DNA of 64,000 nt, taken from assembly GCF_051020985.1 (NCBI RefSeq), contig NW_027475134.1, positions 1 to 64,000 of the forward strand. The letters are read 5' to 3'. Positions 37,647-51,162 of this stretch are shown here, one piece after another. The stretch comes from Nomia melanderi. Taxonomy: Eukaryota; Arthropoda; Insecta; Hymenoptera; Halictidae. Under the pieces are notes generated by a model. That model had not been told where the DNA came from. It did not search any database and was given only the letters and a program-made list of their open reading frames with translations. Position 1 is the first letter of the stretch. Every line of letters starts with the position of its first letter. A program made the position numbers and the translations under genes.

Positions 37647-38314
37647 CAGGAGGCCCTAGCGCTTGAATCTGTACAGCGGGATCGACCTCGGACCACCAAG
37701 GGCCGAGAAAACCACCGTCTCATGGGGCCGGACTGTCAGGGTCAGGGAAAAATCCAATATATATCTGGTGATATCTCGGGTGCTGTTAGAGATAGCGCAA
37801 TAAATCAAACTGCATTGTCTGTAGGAGGCACTGGCGAATGAATCTGTGCAGCAGGATCGACCTCGGACCACCAGGGGCCGAGAAAACCATCGACACATAG
37901 GGCCGGACTGTCAGGGACAGGGAAAAATCGAATATATATCTGGTGATATCTCGGGTGCTATTAGAGATAGCGCAATAAATCAAAGTGAATTAACTGCATG
38001 GGGCCCTGGCGCATGAATCTGTGCAGCGGGAACGACCTCGGACCAGCATGGGCCGAGAAAACCACCGTCTCATGTGTTCGGACCCTCTGGGTCAGGGAAA
38101 AATCCAATATATATCTGGTGATATCTCGGGTGCTGTTAGAGATAGCGCAATAAATCAAACTGCATTGTCTGTAGGAGGCACTGGCGAATGAATCTGTGCA
38201 GCAGGAACGACTTCGGACCACCAGGGGCCGAGAAAACCACCGTCTCACGGGTCCGGACACTCAGGGTCAGGGAAAAATCCAATATAAATCTGGTGATATC
38301 TCGGGTGCTATTAC

Positions 38315-39391
38315 AGATAGCGCAATAAATCAAAGTGCATTGTCTGTAGGAGGCCCTGGCGCATGAATCTGTGCAACGGGATCGACCTCGGACCACCAGG
38401 GGCCGAGAAAATCACCGTCTCACGGGGCCGTACACTCAGGGTCAGGGAAAAATCCAATATATATATGGTGATATCTTGGGTGCTATTACAGATAGCGCAA
38501 TAAATCAAAGTGCATTGTCTGTAGGAGGCCCTGGCGCATGTATCTGTGCAGCGGGCACGACCTCGGACTACCAGGGGCCGAGAAAACCACCGTCTCATGG
38601 GGTCGGACACTCAGGGTCATGGGAAAATCCAATATATATCTGCTGATATCTCGGGTGCTATTAGAGATAGCGCAATAAACCAAAGTTCATTCTCTGCAGG
38701 AGGCCCTGGCTCATGAATCTGTGCAGCGGGAACGACCTCGGACCACCAGGGGCCGAGAAAACTACCGTCTCATGTGTTCGGACCCTCTGGGTCAGGGAGA
38801 AATCCAATATATATCTGGTGATATCTCGGGTGCTATTAGAGATAGCGCAATAAATCAAAGTGCATTGTCTGTAGGAGGCCCTGGCGCATGAATCTGTGCA
38901 ACGGGATCGACCTCGGACCACCAGGGGCCGAGAAAATCACCGTCTCACGGGGCCGTACACTCAGGGTCAGGGAAAAATCCAATATATATATGGTGATATC
39001 TTGGGTGCTATTACAGATAGCGCAATAAATCAAAGTGCATTGTCTGTAGGAGGCCCTGGCGCATGTATCTGTGCAGCGGGCACGACCTCGGACTACCAGG
39101 GGCCGAGAAAACCACCGTCTCATGGGGTCGGACACTCAGGGTCATGGGAAAATCCAATATATATCTGCTGATATCTCGGGTGCTATTAGAGATAGCGCAA
39201 TAAACCAAAGTTCATTCTCTGCAGGAGGCCCTGGCTCATGAATCTGTGCAGCGGGAACGACCTCGGACCACCAGGGGCCGAGAAAACTACCGTCTCATGT
39301 GTTCGGACCCTCTGGGTCAGGGAGAAATCCAATATATATCTGGTGATATCTCGGGTGCTATTAGAGATAGCGCAATAAATCAAAGTGCATT
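38315..39391. repeat. Tandem trimer higher-order repeat (525-bp unit)
   Basis: 38315-38866 and 38840-39391 match over 552 bp at an offset of 525 bp, with no difference seen. The unit contains the GTGCAACGGGATCG monomer with TCACGGGGCCGTACACTC, the GCATGTATCTG monomer with TCATGGGAAAATCC, and the GTGTTCGGACCCTCTGGG monomer. The last also appears near 38090, 40875 and 44025. Confidence 0.93.
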
Positions 39392-39701
39392 CTCTGCAGG
39401 AGGCCCTGCCACATGAATCTGTGCAACGGGAACGACCTCGGACCACCAGGGGCCGAGAAAACCACCGTCTCCTGGGGTCGGACTGTCAGGGTCAGGGAAA
39501 AATCCAATATATATCTGGTGATATCTCGGGTGCTATTAGAAATAGCGCAATAAATCAAAGTGCATTGTCTGTAGGAGGCCCTGGCGCATGAATATGTGCA
39601 GCGGGATCGACCTCGGACCACCAGGGGCCGAGAAAATCACCGTCTCATGGGGCCGGACTGTCAGGGTCAGGGAAAAATCCAATATATATATGGTGATATT
39701 T

Positions 39702-41942
39702 CGGGTGCTATTACAGATAGCGCAATAAATCAAAGTGCATTGTCTGTAGGAGGCCCTGGCGCATGAATCTGTGCAGCGGGTACGACCTCGGACCACCAGG
39801 GGCCGAGAAAACCACCGTCCCATGGAGTCGGACACTCAGAGTCAGGGAAAAATCCAATATAGATCTGGTGATATCTCGGGTGCTATTAGAGATAGCGCAA
39901 TAAATCAAAGTGCATTCTCTGCAGGAGGCCCTGTCGCGTGAATCTGTGCAGCGGGAAACACCTCGGACCACCAGGGGCCGAGAAAACTACCGTCTCATGG
40001 GGCCGGACACTCAGGGTCAGGGGAAAATCCAATATATATCTGGTGATATCTCGGGTGCTATTAGAGATAGCGCAATAAACCAAAGTGAATTGTCTGCAGG
40101 AAGCCCTGGCGCATGAATCTGTTCAGCGGGATCGACCTCGGACCACGAGGGACCGAGAAAACCATCGACACATGGGGCCGGACTGTCTGGGTCAGGGAAA
40201 AATCCAATATATATCTGGTGATATGTCGGGTGCTATTAGAGATAGCGCAATAAACCAAAGTGAATTATCTGCAGGAGGCCCTGGCGCATGAATCTTTGCA
40301 GCGGGAACGGCCTCGGACCACCAGGGGCCGAAAAAACCGCCGTCTCATGGGGCCGGACACTCAGGGTCAGGGGAAAATCCAATATATATCTAGTGATATC
40401 TCGGATGCGCTTACAGATAGCACACTAAACCAAAGTGAATTATCTGCAGGGGGCCCTGGCGCATGAACCTGTGCAGCGGGAACGACCAAGGACCACCAGG
40501 GGCCGAGGAAACCACCGACACATGGGGCCGGACTGTCAGGGTCGGGGAAAAATCCAATATATATCTGCTGATATTTCGTGTGCTATTAGAGATAGCGCAA
40601 TACACAAAAATGAATTATCTGCAGGAGGCCCTGCCGCAAGAATCTGTGCAGCGGGATCGACCTCGGACCAGGAGGGACCGAGAAAACCATCGACACATGG
40701 GGCCGGACTGTCTGGGTCAGGGAAAAGTCCAATATATATCTGGTGATATGTCGGGTGCTATTAGACATAGCGCAATAAACCAAAGTGCATTGTCTGCAGG
40801 AGGCCCTGGCGCATGAATCTGTGCAGCGGGAACGACCTCGGACCACCAGGGGCCGAGAAAACTACCGTCTCATGTGTTCGGACCCTCTGGGTCAGGGAGA
40901 AATCCAATATATATCTGGTGATATCTCGGGTGCTATTAGAGATAGCGCAATAAATCAAAGTGCATTCTCTGCAGGAGGCCCTGCCACATGAATCTGTGCA
41001 ACGGGAACGACCTCGGACCACCAGGGGCCGAGAAAACCACCGTCTCCTGGGGTCGGACTCTCAGGGTCAGGGAAAACTCCAATATATATCTGGTGATATC
41101 TCAGGAGCTATTACAGATAGCGCAATAAATCAAAGTGCATTGTCTGTAGGAGGCCCTGGCGCATGAATATGTGCAGCGGGATCGACCTCGGACCACCAGG
41201 GGCCGAGAAAATCACCGTCTCATGGGGCCGGACTGTCAGGGTCAGGGAAAAATCCAATATATATATGGTGATATTTCGGGTGCTATTACAGATAGCGGAA
41301 TAAACCAAAGTGTATTGTCTGCAGGAGGTCCTGGCGAATGAATTTGTGCAGCAGGAACAACCTCGGACCACCAGGCGCCTAGAAAATTACAGATATTCGG
41401 AATCCGTCACCCAAGGTCATGTAAAAATCCAGCATATATCTGGTGATATCTCGGGTGCTATTAGAGATAGCGCAATAAACCAAAGTGCATTGTCTGTAGG
41501 AGGCCCTGTCGCGTGAATCTGTGCAGCGGGAAACACCTCGGACCACCAGGGGCCGAGAAAACTACCGTCTCATGGGGCCGGACACTCAGGGTCAGGGGAA
41601 AATCCAATATATATCTGGTGATATCTCGGGTGCTATTACAGATAGCGCAATAAATCAAAGTGCATTGTCTGTAGGAGGCCCTGGCGCATGAATCTGGGCA
41701 GCGGGATCGACCTAGGACCACCAGGGGCCGAGAAAACCACCGTCTCATGGGGTCGGTCACTCAGGGTCGGGGAAAAATCCAATATATATCTGGTGATAAC
41801 TCGGGAGCTATTACAGATAGCGCAATAAATCAAAGTGCATTGTCTGTAGGAGGCCCTGTCGCATGAATCTGTGCTGCGGGTACGACCTCGGACTACCAGG
41901 GGCCGAGAAAACTACCGTCTCATGGGGCCGGACACTCAGGGT
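39702..41942. repeat. Segmental duplication D11, copy 1 (2241 bp)
   Basis: Matches 42851-45091 at an offset of 3149 bp (18 monomers less one base). Two substitutions were seen: G/C at 41227/44376 and G/C at 41846/44995. Nearly thirteen monomers including one type B unit are involved. The one-base shortfall is explained by GGGTGTATTAG (for GGGTGCTATTAG) near 42330. Confidence 0.95.
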
Positions 41943-42850
41943 CAGGGAAAAATCCAATATATATATGGTGATATCTCGGGTGCTATTACAGATAGCGCAA
42001 TAAATCAAAGTGCATTGTCTGTAGGAGGCCCTGGCGCATGAATCTGTGCAGCGGGATCGACCTCGGACCACGAGGGCCCGAGAAAACCATCGACACATGG
42101 GGCCGGACTGTCAGGGTCAAGGAAAAATGCAATATATATCTGGTAATATCTCGGGTGCTATTAGAGATAGCGCAATAAATCAAAGTGCATTGTCTGTAGG
42201 AGGCCCTGGCGCATGAACCTGTGCAGCGGGATCGACCTCGGACCACGAGGGACCGAGAAAACCATCGACACATGGGGCCGGACTGTCAGGGTCATGGAAA
42301 AATGCAATATATATCTGGTAATATCTCGGGTGTATTAGAGATAGCGCAATAAATCAAAGTGCATTGTCTGTAGGAGTCCCTGGCGCATGAATATGTGCAG
42401 CGGGATCGACGTCGGACCACCAGGGGCCGAGAAAATCACCGTCTCATGGGGCCGGACTGTCAGGGTCAGGGAAAAATCCAATATATATATGGTGATATTT
42501 CGAGTGCTATTACAGATAGCGGAATAAACCAAAGCGCATTGTCTGCAGGAGGTCCTGGCGAATGAATTTGTGCAGCAGGAACAACCTCGGACCACCAGGC
42601 GCCGAGAAAATTACAGATATTCGGAATCCGTCGCCCAAGGTCATGTAAGAATCCAGCATATATCTGGTGATATCTCGGGTGCTATTAGAGATAGCGCAAT
42701 AAACCAAAGTGCATTGTCTGTAGGAGGCCCTGTCGCGTGAATCGGTGCAGCGGGAAAGACCTCGGATCACCAGGGGCCGGGAAAACTACCGTCTCATGGG
42801 GCCGGACTGTCAGGGTCAGGGAAAAATCCAATATATATCTGGTGATATCA

Positions 42851-45091
42851 CGGGTGCTATTACAGATAGCGCAATAAATCAAAGTGCATTGTCTGTAGGA
42901 GGCCCTGGCGCATGAATCTGTGCAGCGGGTACGACCTCGGACCACCAGGGGCCGAGAAAACCACCGTCCCATGGAGTCGGACACTCAGAGTCAGGGAAAA
43001 ATCCAATATAGATCTGGTGATATCTCGGGTGCTATTAGAGATAGCGCAATAAATCAAAGTGCATTCTCTGCAGGAGGCCCTGTCGCGTGAATCTGTGCAG
43101 CGGGAAACACCTCGGACCACCAGGGGCCGAGAAAACTACCGTCTCATGGGGCCGGACACTCAGGGTCAGGGGAAAATCCAATATATATCTGGTGATATCT
43201 CGGGTGCTATTAGAGATAGCGCAATAAACCAAAGTGAATTGTCTGCAGGAAGCCCTGGCGCATGAATCTGTTCAGCGGGATCGACCTCGGACCACGAGGG
43301 ACCGAGAAAACCATCGACACATGGGGCCGGACTGTCTGGGTCAGGGAAAAATCCAATATATATCTGGTGATATGTCGGGTGCTATTAGAGATAGCGCAAT
43401 AAACCAAAGTGAATTATCTGCAGGAGGCCCTGGCGCATGAATCTTTGCAGCGGGAACGGCCTCGGACCACCAGGGGCCGAAAAAACCGCCGTCTCATGGG
43501 GCCGGACACTCAGGGTCAGGGGAAAATCCAATATATATCTAGTGATATCTCGGATGCGCTTACAGATAGCACACTAAACCAAAGTGAATTATCTGCAGGG
43601 GGCCCTGGCGCATGAACCTGTGCAGCGGGAACGACCAAGGACCACCAGGGGCCGAGGAAACCACCGACACATGGGGCCGGACTGTCAGGGTCGGGGAAAA
43701 ATCCAATATATATCTGCTGATATTTCGTGTGCTATTAGAGATAGCGCAATACACAAAAATGAATTATCTGCAGGAGGCCCTGCCGCAAGAATCTGTGCAG
43801 CGGGATCGACCTCGGACCAGGAGGGACCGAGAAAACCATCGACACATGGGGCCGGACTGTCTGGGTCAGGGAAAAGTCCAATATATATCTGGTGATATGT
43901 CGGGTGCTATTAGACATAGCGCAATAAACCAAAGTGCATTGTCTGCAGGAGGCCCTGGCGCATGAATCTGTGCAGCGGGAACGACCTCGGACCACCAGGG
44001 GCCGAGAAAACTACCGTCTCATGTGTTCGGACCCTCTGGGTCAGGGAGAAATCCAATATATATCTGGTGATATCTCGGGTGCTATTAGAGATAGCGCAAT
44101 AAATCAAAGTGCATTCTCTGCAGGAGGCCCTGCCACATGAATCTGTGCAACGGGAACGACCTCGGACCACCAGGGGCCGAGAAAACCACCGTCTCCTGGG
44201 GTCGGACTCTCAGGGTCAGGGAAAACTCCAATATATATCTGGTGATATCTCAGGAGCTATTACAGATAGCGCAATAAATCAAAGTGCATTGTCTGTAGGA
44301 GGCCCTGGCGCATGAATATGTGCAGCGGGATCGACCTCGGACCACCAGGGGCCGAGAAAATCACCGTCTCATGGGCCCGGACTGTCAGGGTCAGGGAAAA
44401 ATCCAATATATATATGGTGATATTTCGGGTGCTATTACAGATAGCGGAATAAACCAAAGTGTATTGTCTGCAGGAGGTCCTGGCGAATGAATTTGTGCAG
44501 CAGGAACAACCTCGGACCACCAGGCGCCTAGAAAATTACAGATATTCGGAATCCGTCACCCAAGGTCATGTAAAAATCCAGCATATATCTGGTGATATCT
44601 CGGGTGCTATTAGAGATAGCGCAATAAACCAAAGTGCATTGTCTGTAGGAGGCCCTGTCGCGTGAATCTGTGCAGCGGGAAACACCTCGGACCACCAGGG
44701 GCCGAGAAAACTACCGTCTCATGGGGCCGGACACTCAGGGTCAGGGGAAAATCCAATATATATCTGGTGATATCTCGGGTGCTATTACAGATAGCGCAAT
44801 AAATCAAAGTGCATTGTCTGTAGGAGGCCCTGGCGCATGAATCTGGGCAGCGGGATCGACCTAGGACCACCAGGGGCCGAGAAAACCACCGTCTCATGGG
44901 GTCGGTCACTCAGGGTCGGGGAAAAATCCAATATATATCTGGTGATAACTCGGGAGCTATTACAGATAGCGCAATAAATCAAAGTGCATTGTCTCTAGGA
45001 GGCCCTGTCGCATGAATCTGTGCTGCGGGTACGACCTCGGACTACCAGGGGCCGAGAAAACTACCGTCTCATGGGGCCGGACACTCAGGGT
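42851..45091. repeat. Segmental duplication D11, copy 2
   Basis: Partner of 39702-41942. About 900 bp (41943-42850) lies between the two copies. The left boundary is at CGGGTGCTATTACAGATAG and the right is within CACTCAGGGT. Along with D4 it is the longest near-identical pair. Confidence 0.95.
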
Positions 45092-45158
45092 GGGGGAAAA
45101 ATTCAATATATATCTGGTGATATCTCGGGTGCTGTTACAGATAGCGCACTAAACCAAA

Positions 45159-45860
45159 GTGAATTATCTGCAGGGGGCCCTGGCGCATGAATCTGTGCAG
45201 CGGGAACGACCTCGGACCAGTAGGGGCCGAGAAAACCACCGACACATGGGGCCGGACTGTCAGGGTCAGGGAAAAATCCAATATATATCTGCTGATATTT
45301 CGTGTGCTATTAGAGATAGCGCAATAAACAAAAATGAATTATCTGCAGGAGGCCCTGCCGCAAGAATCTGTGCAGCGGGATCGACCTCGGACCAGGAGGG
45401 ACCGAGAAAACCATCGACACATGGGGCCGGACTGTCTGGGTCAGGGATAAGTCCAATATATATCTGGTGATATCTCGGGTGCTATTAGAGATAGCGCAAT
45501 AAATCAAAGTGCATTGTCTGTAGGAGGCCCTGGCGCATGAATCTGTGCAGCGGGAACGACCAAGGACAACCAGGGGCCGAGAAAACCACCGACACATGGG
45601 GCCGGACTGTCAGGGTCGGGGAAAAATCCAATATATATCTGCTGATATTTCGTGTGCTATTAGAGATAGCGCAATAAACAAAAATGAATTATCCGCAGGA
45701 GGCCCTGCCGCAAGAATCTGTGCAGCGGGATCGACCTCGGACCAGGAGGGACCGAGAAAACCATCGACACATGGGGCCGGACTGTCTGGGTCAGGGAAAA
45801 GTCCAATATATATCTGATGATATCTTGGGTGCTATTAGAGATAGCGCAATAAACCAAAGT
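45159..45860. repeat. Two-monomer repeat with CAAGAATC and GCTGATATTTCG variants
   Basis: The pair of monomers with GCTGATATTTCGTGTGC, ACAAAAATGAATTATC, GCCGCAAGAATCTG and CCAGGAGGGACCGAG appears near 45290-45470 and again near 45640-45820 (offset 350). It also occurs once in each D11 copy (40560, 43709). This is a short dimeric expansion beside the D11 duplication. Confidence 0.83.
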
Positions 45861-46118
45861 GAAATATCTGCAGGACGCCCTGGCGCATGTTTCTCAGCAG
45901 CGGGAACGATCTCGGACCACCAGGGGCCGAGAAAATCACCGTCTCATCGGGCCGGACTGTCAGGGTCAGGGAAAAATCCAATATATATCTGGTGATATCT
46001 CGGGTGTTATTAGAGATAGCGCAATAAATCAAAGTGCATTGTCTATAGGAGGCCCTGGCGCATGAATCTGTGCAGCGGGATCGACCTCGGACCACCAGGA
46101 GCCGAGAAAATCACCGTC

Positions 46119-46554
46119 ACATGGGGCCGGACTGTCAGGGTCAGGGAAAAATCCAATATATATCGGGTGATATCTCGGGTGCTATTAGAGATAGCACAAT
46201 AAATCAAAGTGCATTGTCTGTAGGAGGCACTGGCGAATGAATCTGTGTAGCAGGAACGACCTCGGACCACCAGGCGCCGAGAAAATTACAGATATGCGGA
46301 ATCCGTCACCCAACGTTATGTAAAAATCCAGCATATATCTGGTGATATCTCGGGTGCTATTACAGATAGCGCAATAAACCAAAGTGAATTGTCTGGACGA
46401 AGCCCTGGCGCATGAATCTGTTCAGCGGGAACGACCTCGGACTACGAGGGACCGAGAAAACCATCGACACATGGGGCCGGACTGTCAGGGTCAGAGAAAA
46501 ATCCAATATATATCTGGTGATATCTCGGGTACTATAAGAGATAGCGCAATAAAC
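46119..46554. repeat. Duplication D12, copy 1 (436 bp)
   Basis: Matches 52769-53204 at an offset of 6650 bp (38 monomers), including the type B block at 46286. A neighbouring fragment, 45850-45970 (GAAATATCTGCAGGACGCC, GCATGTTTCTCAGCAGCGG), matches 52675-52795 at an offset of 6825 (39 monomers). The two versions therefore differ by one monomer gained or lost between these parts. Confidence 0.9.
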
Positions 46555-46811
46555 CAAAGTGAATTGTCTGCAGGAGGCCCTGGCGCATCAATCTGTGCAG
46601 CGGGAACGACCTCGGATCACCAGGGGCCGAGAATACCACCGTCTCATGGGGCCGGGCACTCAGGGTCAGAGGAAAATCCAATATATATCTGGTGATATCT
46701 CGGGTGCTATTTCAGATAGCGCAATAAATCAAAGTGCATTGTCTATAGGTGCCCCTGGCGCATGAATCTGTGCCGCGGGAACGTCCTCGGACCACCAGGG
46801 GTCGAGAAAAC

Positions 46812-46866
46812 CACCGACACATGGGGCCGGACACCCAAGGTCATGTAAAAGTCCAGAATATATCTG
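46812..46866. repeat. A/B hybrid monomer block 3
   Basis: CCGACACATGGGGCCGGACA joins CCAAGGTCATGTAAAAGTCC, then AGAATATATCTGATGATATC. It has the same switch point as the hybrids at 3271 and 13940 and the same ATCTGA variant, although it lies more than 30 kb away. Confidence 0.8.
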
Positions 46867-48035
46867 ATGATATCTCGGGTGCTATTACAGATAGCGCAAT
46901 AAATCATAGTGCATTGTCTGTTGGAGGCCCCCCCGCATGAATCTGTGCAGCGGGATCGACCTTGGACCACCAGGGGCCGAGAAAATCACCGTCTCATGGG
47001 GCCGAACACTGAGGGACAGGGAAAAATCCAATATATATCTGGTGATATCTCGGGTGCTATTACAGATAGCGCAATAAACCAAAGTGCATTGTCTGCAGGA
47101 GGCCCTGGCGCATGAATCTGTGCAGCGGGAACGACCTCGGACCACCAGGGGCCGGTAAAACCACCGTCTCATGGGGCCGGACACCTCAGGGTCAGGGGAA
47201 AATCCAATATATATATGGTGATATCTCGGGTGCTATTAGAGATAGGGCAATAAATCAAAGTGCATTGTCTCCAGGAGGCCCTAACGCATGAATGTGAGCA
47301 GCGGGAACGACCTCGGACCACCAAGGGCCGAGAAAATCACCGTCTCATGGGGCCGGACTGGCAGGGTCAGGGAAAAATCCAATATATATCTGGTGATATC
47401 TCGGGTGCTTTTGCAGATAGGGTAATAAATCAAAGTGCATTGTCTGCAGGAAGCCCTGGCGCATGAATCTGTGCAGCGGGATCGACCTCGGACACCCAGG
47501 GGCCGAGAAAACCACCGTCTCATGGGGTCGGACTGTCAGGGTCAGGGAAAAATCCAATATATATCTGGTGATATCTCGGCTGCTATTAGAGATAGCGCAA
47601 TAAATCAAAGCCCATTGTCTATAGGAGGCCCTGGCGCATGAATCTGTGCAGCGGGAACGACCTCGGACCACCAGGGGCCGAGAAAACCACCGTCTCATGG
47701 CGTCGGACACTCAGGGTCTGGGAAAAATCCAAGATATATCTGGTGATATCTCGGGTGCTATTACAGACAGCGCAATAAATCAAAGTGCGTTGTCTGTAGG
47801 AGGCCCTGGCGCATGAATCTGGGCAGCGGGAGCCACCTCGGACCACCAGGGGCCGAGAAAACCACCCTCTCATGGGGCCGGACGCTCAGGGTCAGGAAAA
47901 ATCCAATATATAACTGGTGATATCTCGGGTGCTATTAGAGATAGCGCAATAAACCAAAGTGAATTATCTGCAGGATGCCCTTGCGCATGAATATGTGCAG
48001 CAGGGACGACATCGGACCACCAGGGGCCGGGATAA

Positions 48036-48612
48036 TTACAGATTTTCGGTATCCGTCACCCAAAGTCATGTAAAAACCCAGCATATATATGGTGCTTTCT
48101 CGGGTGCTATTACAGATAGCGCAATAAATCAAAGTGCATTGTCTGCGGGAGGCCCTGGCGCATGAATCTGTGCAGCGGGAGCGACCTCGGTCCACCAGGG
48201 GCCAAGAAAACCACAGTCTCATGGGGCCGGACACTCAGGGTCGTGGAAAAATTCAATATATATCCGGTGATATCTCGGGTACTATTGCAGATAGCGCAAT
48301 AAATCAAAGTGCATTGTCTGTAGGAGGAACTGGCGAATGAATCTGTGCAGCAGGAACGACCTCGGACCACCAGGCGCCGAGAAAATTACAGATATTTGGA
48401 ATTCGTCACAAAAGGTCATGTAAAAATCCAGCATATATCTGCTGATATCGCGGGTGCCATTACAGATAGCGCAATAAATCAAAGTGCGTTGTCTGCAGGA
48501 GGCCCTGGCGCATGATTCTGTGCAGCGGGAACGACCTCGGACCACCAGGGGCCGAGAAAATTACATATATTCCTAATCCGTCAGCCAAGGTCATGTAAAA
48601 ATCCAGCATATA
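48036..48612. repeat. Three divergent type B monomers
   Basis: Blocks at about 48036 (B2 form, with GCTTTCTCGG), 48386 (ATATTTGGAATTCG) and 48561 (TTACATATATTCCTAATCC, then CAGCCAAGG) represent three different B sub-variants in under 600 bp. The last is followed by an altered EcoRV region (GATTTCACCTATGC). It is duplicated at 55561, and a relative lies at 56436. Confidence 0.86.
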
Positions 48613-49276
48613 TTTGGTGATTTCACCTATGCTATTACAGATAGCGCAATAAACCAAAGTGAATTGTCTGCAGGAAGCCCTGGCGCATGAATCTGTTCAG
48701 CGGGAACGATCGCCGACCACCAGGGGCCGAGAAAACCACCGTATCATGGGGCCGGACACTCGGTTTCAGGGAAAAAACCAATATATATCTGGTGATATCT
48801 CGAGTGCTATTACAGATAGCGCAATAAATGAAACTGCATTGTCTGTAGGAGGCCCTGGTGCATGAATCTGTGCAGCGGGAACGACCTCGGACCACCAGGG
48901 GCCGAGACAACAACCGTCTCATGGGGCCGGACACTCAGGGTCGGGGAAAAATCCAATATATATCTGGTGATATCTCAGGTGCTATTAGAGATAGCGCAAT
49001 AAACCAAAGTGAATTAACTGCAGGAGGCCCTGGCGCATGAATCTGGCCAGCGGGTACCACCTCGGATCACCAGGTTCCGAGAAAACCACCGTCTCATGGG
49101 GCCGGATAGTCGGGGTCGGTGAAAAATCCAATATATATCTGGTGATATCTCGGGTGCTATTACAGATAGCGCAATAAATCAAAGTGCATTGTCTGTAGGA
49201 GGCCCCGGCGCATGATTCTGTGCAGCAGGAACAACCTCGGACCACCAGGGGCCGAGAAAACCATTGTCTCATGGGG
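48507..49276. repeat. Duplication D13, copy 1 (770 bp)
   Basis: Matches 55507-56276 at an offset of exactly 7000 bp (40 monomers) with a single substitution seen (GAAACTGCATTG versus GAAAGTGCATTG near 48835). It contains the TTCCTAATCC type B variant and the GGGTACCACCTCGGATCACC monomer. Confidence 0.94.
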
Positions 49277-50479
49277 TCGGGCACTCAGGTTCAGGGAAAA
49301 ATCCAATATAAATCTGGTGATATCTCGGGTGCTATTAGAGATAGCGAAATAAACCAAAGTGCATTGTCTGCAGGAGACCCTGGCGCATGAATCTGTGCAC
49401 CGGGATCGACCTCGGACCACCAGGGGCCGAGAAAATCGCGGTCTCATGGGGGCGGACAGTCAGTGTCAGGGAAAAATCCAATATATATCTGGTGATATCT
49501 CGGGTGCTATTAGAGATGGCGCAATAAATCAAAGTGAATTAACTGCAGGGGGCCCTGGCGCATGAATCTGTGCAATGGGATCGACCTCGGACCACCTGGG
49601 GCCGTGAAAACCATCGACACATGCGGCCGGACTGTCAGGGTCAGGGAAAAATCCAACATATATCTGGTGATATCTCGGGTGCTATTAGAGATAGCGCAAT
49701 AAATCAAAGTGAATTATCTCCAGGGGGCCCTGCAGCATGAATCTGTGCAGCGGGATCGACCTCGGACCACGAGGGACCGTGAAAACCATCGACACATGCG
49801 GCCGGACTGTCAGGGTCAGGGAAAAATCCAATATATATCTGGAGATATCTTGGGTGCTCTTACAGATAGCGCACTAAACCAAAGTGAATTATCTGCAGGG
49901 GGTCCCGGTGCATGAATCTGTGCAGCGGGAACGACCTCGGACCAGCAGGGGCCGAGAAAACCACCGTCTCATGGCGTCGGACACTCAGGGTCAGGGAAAA
50001 ATCCAATATATATCTGGTGATATCTCGGGTGCTATTAGAGATGGCGCAATAAATCAAGGTGAATTAACTGGAGGGGGCCCTGGCGCATGAATCTGTGCAA
50101 TGGGATCGACCTCGGACCACCAGGGGCCGAGAAAACCGCCTACATATGGGGCCGGACACTCAGGGTCGTGGAAAAATTCAATATATATCCGGTGATATCT
50201 CGGGCACTATTGCAGATAGCGCAATAAATCAAAGTGCATTGTTGGTAGGAGGCACTGGCGAATGAATCTGTGCACCGGGATCGACCTCGGACCACCAGGG
50301 GCCGAGAAAATCACGGTCTCATGGGGGCGGACAGTCAGTGTCAGGGAAAAATCCAATATATATCTGGTGATATCTCGGGTGCTATTAGAGATGGCACAAT
50401 AAATCAAAGTGAATTAACTGCAGGGGGCCCTGGCGCATGAATCTGTGCAATGGGATCGACCTCGGACCACCAGGGGCCG

Positions 50480-51162
50480 TGAAAACCATCGACACATGCG
50501 GCCGGACTGTCAGGGTCAGGGAAAAATCCAATATATATCTGGAGATATCTCGGGTGCTCTTACAGATAGCGCACTAAACCAAAGTGATTTATCTGCAGGG
50601 GGCCCTGGTGCATGAATCTGTGCAGCGGGAACGACCTCGGACCAGCAGGGGCCGAGAAAACCACCGTCTCATGGCGTCGGACACTCAGGGTCAGGGAAAA
50701 ATCCAATATAAATCTGGTGATATCTCGGGTGCTATTAGAGATAGCGCAATAAATCAACTTTAATTATCTGCAGGGGGCCCTGGCGCATGAATCTGTGTAA
50801 TGGGATCGACCTCGGACCACCAGGGGCCGAGAAAATCACCGTCACATGGGGCCGGACTGTCAGGGTCAGGGAAAAATCCAATATATATCTGGTGATATCT
50901 CGGGTGCTATTAGAGATAGCGCAATAAATCAAAGTGCGTTGTCTGCAGGAGGCCCTGGCGCATGAATCTGTGCGGCGGGAACGACCTCGGACCACCAGGG
51001 GCCGAGAAAATCACGGTCTCATGGTGGCGGACAGTCAGTGTCAGGGAAAAATCCAATATATATCTGGTGATATCTCGGGTGCTATTAGAGATGGCGCAAT
51101 AAATCAAAGTGAATTAACTGCAGGGGGCCCTGGCGCATGAATCTGTGCAATGGGATCGACCT
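50480..51162. repeat. Duplication D14, copy 1 (about 683 bp)
   Basis: Matches 60978-61660 at an offset of 10498 bp with a few substitutions (for example CCGTCACATGG versus CCGTCTCATGG). It shares GTGATTTATCTGCAGGGGG, AATCAACTTTAATTATC and GTGTAATGGGATCG. Confidence 0.9.

Larger units (their letters stand above)
41387..46336. repeat. Type B monomers, 41-46 kb
   Basis: B blocks start at about 41387, 42611, 44536 and 46286. All are preceded by GGCGAATGAAT and GCAGGAAC variants and by CAGGCGCC in place of CAGGGGCC. The copy at 44536 duplicates that at 41387 (offset 3149). The copy at 46286 reads ATATGCGGAATCC and CAACGTTATG, and is duplicated at 52936. Confidence 0.88.
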
